DNA of 64,000 nucleotides from Amoebidium appalachense. Lineage: Eukaryota > Ichthyosporea. Each line of letters begins with the position of its first letter. Position 1 is the stretch's first letter. The stretch lies in contig CAVNZM010000005.1 in assembly GCA_963693365.1 (NCBI GenBank), forward strand, positions 12,834,001 to 12,898,000, read 5' to 3'. The position numbers and the translations under genes are program-made. The notes under the pieces are model-generated. The model was not told where the DNA came from and searched no databases. It saw nothing but the letters and a program-made list of their open reading frames with translations. This document shows positions 49,403 to 64,000 of this stretch, one piece after another.

Positions 49403-50233
49403 AGTGATGCGCTGTGCTTATTGACTACGCAAGCGCTGGTTCAGTCGTGTCTCTGCAAGAAAAAGTCTCCCTGACGAGGTAACTGACTTGGTATCACGGT
49501 TTGTATAATGGTTCGACTTGATGTACGTATAGGAAGAGGAGTTCCATCGGACGCTACTGTATGATATATGTTGGGCCCCACCGCTCGTTGTAGATCGAGG
49601 GGACACTAGTAGGCTTGCCTGTCAGAATGTTCAAATCAGACAATTCATGTGGTGTGCTTTTCCAACTCAAAGTTTGGGTGTTTGGTCATTTTCAAAGTAT
49701 TTTTTTTAATGATTTTTTTCTATCTTAGTGATGCGGGCATAATTCAATATTAATCACGTCATTTACGTCATGTCTCCTGATGAACTTCATCCACAAGTAT
49801 TATGCCTCAAAGTTTTCGTGTACAATATTACGACGCAAACCTCTATCGAATTGTTCCCGTGTCAGTGATTCCTGTGATTTATTTGCCAGCTTTAGTGATG
49901 GTTGAAATCGCCCAAGCAAAAAGCAGAGCGCAAACATTCCTTGTGTAAGAGGTATATATGAGCCTGGCCATATAAGTGGCAGTGCGCTGGTTCTGGTTGA
50001 AGACTTATCGAGGACAAAATTATATATCCGGATGGTGACCAATTTCTGAGTTTCTCTGTTCATGCAGATACTCTCCCCCGACCCCCTTTCCCCGAAACCC
50101 CCCCCCCCCCCCCCCCCCCCCTCCCCCCCCTCCCCTCACCGGGGCACCTCCCGGGCCATGATATCTTACACCCTACCGGTACCCTCCTCGGCACACAAAC
50201 AGTATAGTTGGTGACACATGCACACACCCTCTT

Positions 50234-50265
<32 letters not shown>

Positions 50266-50353
50266 ATCCCCCCCCTCTACCCCCTCCCCGTACTGCCACC
50301 CCCTCGATCCCCTCCCTCCTCTCCTCTCCCCCCGGACATCATGTACAGATGCC

Positions 50354-50446
50354 GTCCGCCATTAAGAACTCCCCTAAAAAGGTGGTCGCGGTGCATATAT
50401 TCTTAAAGTTTTTGCATGGCCACCATCATATTCTTAAATGGCACGG
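50354..50446. mobile_element. Small inverted-repeat element, copy 1 (MITE-like)
   Basis: Begins GTCCGCCATTAAGAA and ends with TTCTTAAATGGC, an imperfect terminal inverted repeat of about 12 bases. The inside shares GCGGTGCATATTCTTAAA-like sequence with a second copy 240 bases downstream. No coding capacity. Confidence 0.5.
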
Positions 50447-50451
50447 GACCC

Positions 50452-50486
<35 letters not shown>

Positions 50487-50650
50487 GGGGGGAGACATGC
50501 CATTGGGGAGGGGAGGGTTGGGGTGTGTGTGTTGGACGGGGAGGGAGGGGGGGAAAAGAGGGGGGGGCGCGGGGAGGGGGGGGGGAGGGGGGAAGGGGGG
50601 AGAGGGGGGAGGGGGGAGACATGGGGAGGGGAGGGGTGTGTGTGTGTGTA

Positions 50651-50685
<35 letters not shown>

Positions 50686-50794
50686 GTCCGCCATTAAGAA
50701 CATCCCAAAATCTGACTGCGGTGCATATTCTTAAAAAAAAAACGACTTGGCCGCTAGAGTATTCTTATTGGCGGGCATTCTTAATGGTGGGCGG
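50686..50794. mobile_element. Small inverted-repeat element, copy 2 (MITE-like)
   Basis: Begins GTCCGCCATTAAGAA and ends TTCTTAATGGTGGGCGG, giving terminal inverted repeats of about 14 bases. Near its right end the inverted repeat is duplicated (ATTCTTATTGGCGGG). It is related in sequence and orientation to the element at 50354-50446. Confidence 0.5.
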
Positions 50795-50930
50795 TATCTG
50801 TATTTACAGATACTGAGGCCAATAAGGATTTCCCCAATTTCTGGTTGTCATGCAAGTCCTTGGCTTTTTTTTTTTTTTTTTTTTTTTTTTTCCTGGGTGG
50901 TGGTGGTGGTGCACGGTTGAAGGAGGAGAA

Positions 50931-50970
<40 letters not shown>

Positions 50971-51434
50971 CACAGTCCTATGTGCTATGAGCATGAATCC
51001 CTCAAATATTAAAGTGGCCGCACGAAGCAGGTTTATAAAGAAATCTTCCTATTGGTGGAAGCCATTTAAATTTGTACGTGTGCACACACACCACCAACAC
51101 GGGTGCTGGTTTTATGTCACAGTGAAAGTTGTTCCTGACACCTGGGACCAGGTGGGGAAAATGTAGACTTACTGTAGGGGGAGGGGGGGGGGTATATCGG
51201 AACCAGAATAATAATATGTGTGCAGTGCGCGCGACGGCAGTGTGCACTGGAAAAGGAAACATTGCATACCTTTCCTGGCACGGGTTCAAACTGGGACTCG
51301 GTGACACCATGGCATACAGGCCATTAAGGATTCAGATAATTCATTAAATACTATACAGTACTAGAATTCTAGGGAAAATAAAGTTTCCAGACTGGACTAC
51401 CGAGTCTGGGGGAAAAAAAAGATAACATTAAAAG

Positions 51435-51468
<34 letters not shown>

Positions 51469-51683
51469 GGAGAGCGAGGCTCTGACTTCCCGATCAAGTA
51501 TGATGACTTTTTGTGTGTATGAAACTGTGTGCAAATGTGTGTGTGGTTTACCGTGTACATCACCGTTTTTGTTTACCTGTGACATGTCGGGTTGTGTTTG
51601 TGTGCGGTGTGTGTGCGGTGTGTGTGTGTGTGTGTGTGTGTTTGTGCCGTGTGTGTGTTAGTCTGTGTGTGTGTGTGTGTGCG

Positions 51684-51729
<46 letters not shown>

Positions 51730-51795
51730 TGTGTATGTGTGTGTGTGTGTGTGTGTGCCAGTGTGTGTGACACTGTGTGTGTGTGTCACGGTGTG

Positions 51796-51835
<40 letters not shown>

Positions 51836-51992
51836 CGCACGCGACTGCATGTGCGCGTGGCTGATGTCACAGTGTGTATGTCACGGTGTTTGTTTGTAGG
51901 TTTCTTTGTTTGTTTGTGCACATCTGGTACCACGGCGCGCGCGCGCGCACGCGTGTGTGTGGATGTGTGTGGGTGTGTGTGGGTGTTTGTGT

Positions 51993-52035
<43 letters not shown>

Positions 52036-52233
52036 TGTATGTGTTCGTGTGTTTGTGTGTGTGTGTGCGCGCCACGTGACGTGCGTGTGTGCGCGCGCAT
52101 GCACGTGTGCGTGTGTGCTCGTTTCACGTGCACTTAAAAATCAAATCCAATCCCAAGTTGTGCCTCAACGGTAATCAATCAAACAAGATTTTCAATACTA
52201 AAAAAACAACTTCGAACGAATCATACTCAGATT

Positions 52234-52274
<41 letters not shown>

Positions 52275-52503
52275 GCCCCCTTTCAAATTCATTCTCTTCT
52301 TCTTCTTCTTCTTCTTTTGTTTTTTTAAAGAACCCCTGCAATAGCGATTATTGGGGGTATATGAGGCAGGAGTAGGGGGGATACAGTACTACACACACAC
52401 ACACACCAGCACCCACCCACCCACCTACACACCCACACACACTCACACAGGCGCGCGCACACACACACGCACAATCACACACAGTCACACACACACACGC
52501 ACA

Positions 52504-52536
<33 letters not shown>

Positions 52537-52937
52537 GCACACGCACACACACACGCGCGCACACACACACGCACACAATGTGCACAACGGGTATACTAGT
52601 ATACTAAACTTTTCATGATCGAAGTTGGCAACTTTGTTCAAGATGGCCGTTGCCGACGCCTGCCGGGCTGTGCACAGTTACCAAAACAAGCTATCGTTTA
52701 TCCATATATAGCAAGATATGTATGTCCATATTTGGAAGGCAAAAGATTCTGCCCGCAGCCGCACTGCAGCAGAACCGTTGATCAGTCGGCAAATTTGCAA
52801 AGCCGTGCAGATAACGTTAGCAGCCTGATGTTACAGTAGTGCGTGCCCCCTACGCTACACGCACACGTACACTAGCACCCAGTATAATTGCAGGCCCACT
52901 AGACCACTGCACCGCCAACCTGCACCTTGCAGACAAC

Positions 52938-62179
<9,242 letters not shown>

Positions 62180-62975
62180 GCCCACTTTTAAATTAACTTT
62201 AAAGTTAGTTTTTATTCGTTTAAAATGAGTGCATGTGTGGGCTTAGATTTTGTACAAGTCATGCACCACTATAGGCCCAGGCTGCAAGACCAACCTTATC
62301 AAGTTTATACAGAATAGGCAGTGGCTGTCATGGTATTATTCCGTAGCGCTCTTTGTAGTCTGTGACTGTCCGCACTGACTCTGACACGACAAAATGTTGT
62401 TACACCGTGCTAGCAAGGGTTCAAGTTTACTTGGCCGTCTTGGTACGACTGCAGAATCATGTGTGTGCACCTGCCTCCTTGTATGTGTGCTTTCTCGTTA
62501 CATTGTGTACGTGTGGTTTTCGCTCCATTGGGCATTGAATTTTTGTGGCCGGATTTTAAACCCGTCCGAAGGCTTCCATGCAGCTCAGCCGGGTTTGGTG
62601 TGTGGGTGTTTGTGGAGCGATGCATTGTGGATAGATGCATGGGATGTGGTTTGTCTCGGGCTGTGAGGATTCTAGTCATAGTTGGCAGTTAGCAGTTACC
62701 ATTTTTGGCAACTTTAAGGAGCCAAACTTTGTCTTTGAGATGTGGTGACACTGTGGATAGTTGACTATGTTTGGATGTCATGTCATATTGACATATCATT
62801 AAACTCCAAAGTATGATGTAACCGTGCCAGCCTTCTGTCCATGCACACATGATGCATGTTGATCATGTAGTGTGTGTACGTGTGTGTGACCCTATCTGTC
62901 TATGATATATGACCTGCAACATGAGTGATAAACTTTACTTTAGATAGCTTTAGATAGTATGCCATTGGCATAGAC

Positions 62976-63027
<52 letters not shown>

Positions 63028-63034
63028 ACCCCCA

Positions 63035-63069
<35 letters not shown>

Positions 63070-63335
63070 AAGAAAAAAGAAAAAAGAAAAAACCTACTTG
63101 AAAAAAAAAAGAGAAGTTCAACGAAAACAAAACAGCGTTCCAGCCTCTTCAAAGAAAAAGAAACCCGTCAGTAATATATGCTGCTATAGTTTCTGCTCCC
63201 ACCCCTCCCACCCCACCCTACTATGCATACCGAGTCTTCATTTGTATTTTGCACTCTGATGAGAGTGTTGACAACAGTCCGTTGTTTATGTGTTTTCGTG
63301 AAACATTCAGCCCTCCCCCCCCCTCCCTCCCTTCC

Positions 63336-63386
<51 letters not shown>

Positions 63387-63540
63387 CGCCCACAAAAAAA
63401 GAAAGGAAGGAAAGAAAGCCTTTGAATGAAAGGAAAAAACACCGTGGCAGAGGGAAAAATCCAACCCACTGGATGGTCAAGGCTTCAACCGAAAAAAAAA
63501 AAGCTCTCTCTCTGCTTGAGACCCGCGAGGTCGGAGACTC
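62180..63540. other. Gene-free region downstream of SRP14
   Basis: The first 750 bases are unique and should include the SRP14 3' UTR; no AATAAA is seen, a TGTAA lies at 62816. A poly-C to poly-A junction occupies 62978-63072. A probable poly-C-tailed element fragment (TATGCATACCG, TTTTGCACTCTGATG, then poly-C at 63340-63385) occupies 63221-63385. No open frame is credible. Confidence 0.55.
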
Positions 63541-63948
<408 letters not shown>

Positions 63949-64000
63949 GTGGTGGTATTGGTACCCACGTGGTCATGGTGGTGTTGTTGTGCACGGTGGT

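Larger units (their letters stand above)
49403..52937. other. Intergenic region between the armadillo gene and SRP14
   Basis: Contains unique AT-rich sequence at 49480-50060, poly-C at 50099-50121 and 50239-50265, G-rich low complexity at 50453-50682, a pair of small inverted-repeat elements (50354-50446 and 50686-50794), a poly-T run at 50863-50891 next to poly-G at 50934-50969, (TG)n at 51600-51836 and 51950-52070, poly-C at 52237-52272 and (CA)n at 52392-52576. The last 300 bases before SRP14 are free of repeats and probably hold its promoter. No gene is seen. Confidence 0.55.

Overview
This is a eukaryotic nuclear window. Genes are split by many GT-AG introns of about 100 bases to several kb, and microsatellites and homopolymers are extraordinarily dense: (CA)n/(TG)n, (CT)n and runs of up to about 90 C or G. 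Gene content (SRP14, a PHRF1-like RING/PHD protein, a TRP channel, a trypsin/thrombospondin protein, an importin-alpha-like armadillo protein) rules out a prokaryote. A bacterial-type RlmI methyltransferase with introns and very compact 3' splice sites points to an invertebrate, protist or flagellated alga rather than a vertebrate, but I cannot name the species. TGA and TAG both end genes, so the code looks standard. Six genes could be rebuilt by joining exons whose reading phase agrees across each junction. Almost all long open frames in the window (Thr-His, Cys-Val, Ser-Leu, Pro or Gly runs) are translations of repeats and were ignored. Layout: (1) 130-16281 (+), 3' part of a TRP channel with a C2 domain, ankyrin-like repeats and a TRPV-like pore; its 5' end lies outside the window. 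(2) 16746-24785 (-), tail-to-tail with it, a PHRF1/SCAF11-like protein with a CCHC finger, RING-H2, PHD and a C-terminal SRI-like segment. (3) 25362-30664 (+), head-to-head with gene 2 across about 580 bases, an RlmI-type rRNA methyltransferase of 406 residues. (4) 32992-36445 (-), a secreted trypsin-like protease with nine thrombospondin type 1 repeats. (5) 36446-44890, a long gene-poor region with a 1.8-kb CT/C tract and one unrecognised open frame. (6) 44891-49402 (+), a divergent importin-alpha-like armadillo gene carrying a frame break. (7) 52938-62179 (+), SRP14, 93 residues in four exons spread over 9 kb. (8) 62180-64000, gene-free and ending in a CT tract. The genes do not form a pathway. 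The most striking genome-level signals are two. First, repeat tracts supply splice sites: (CA)n runs end exactly in the AG acceptor and (TG)n or G-rich runs begin at the donor. Second, there is a family of short interspersed elements that end in poly-C; every intronic copy seen lies in the sense orientation, and in two introns the poly-C tail runs directly into the splice acceptor.
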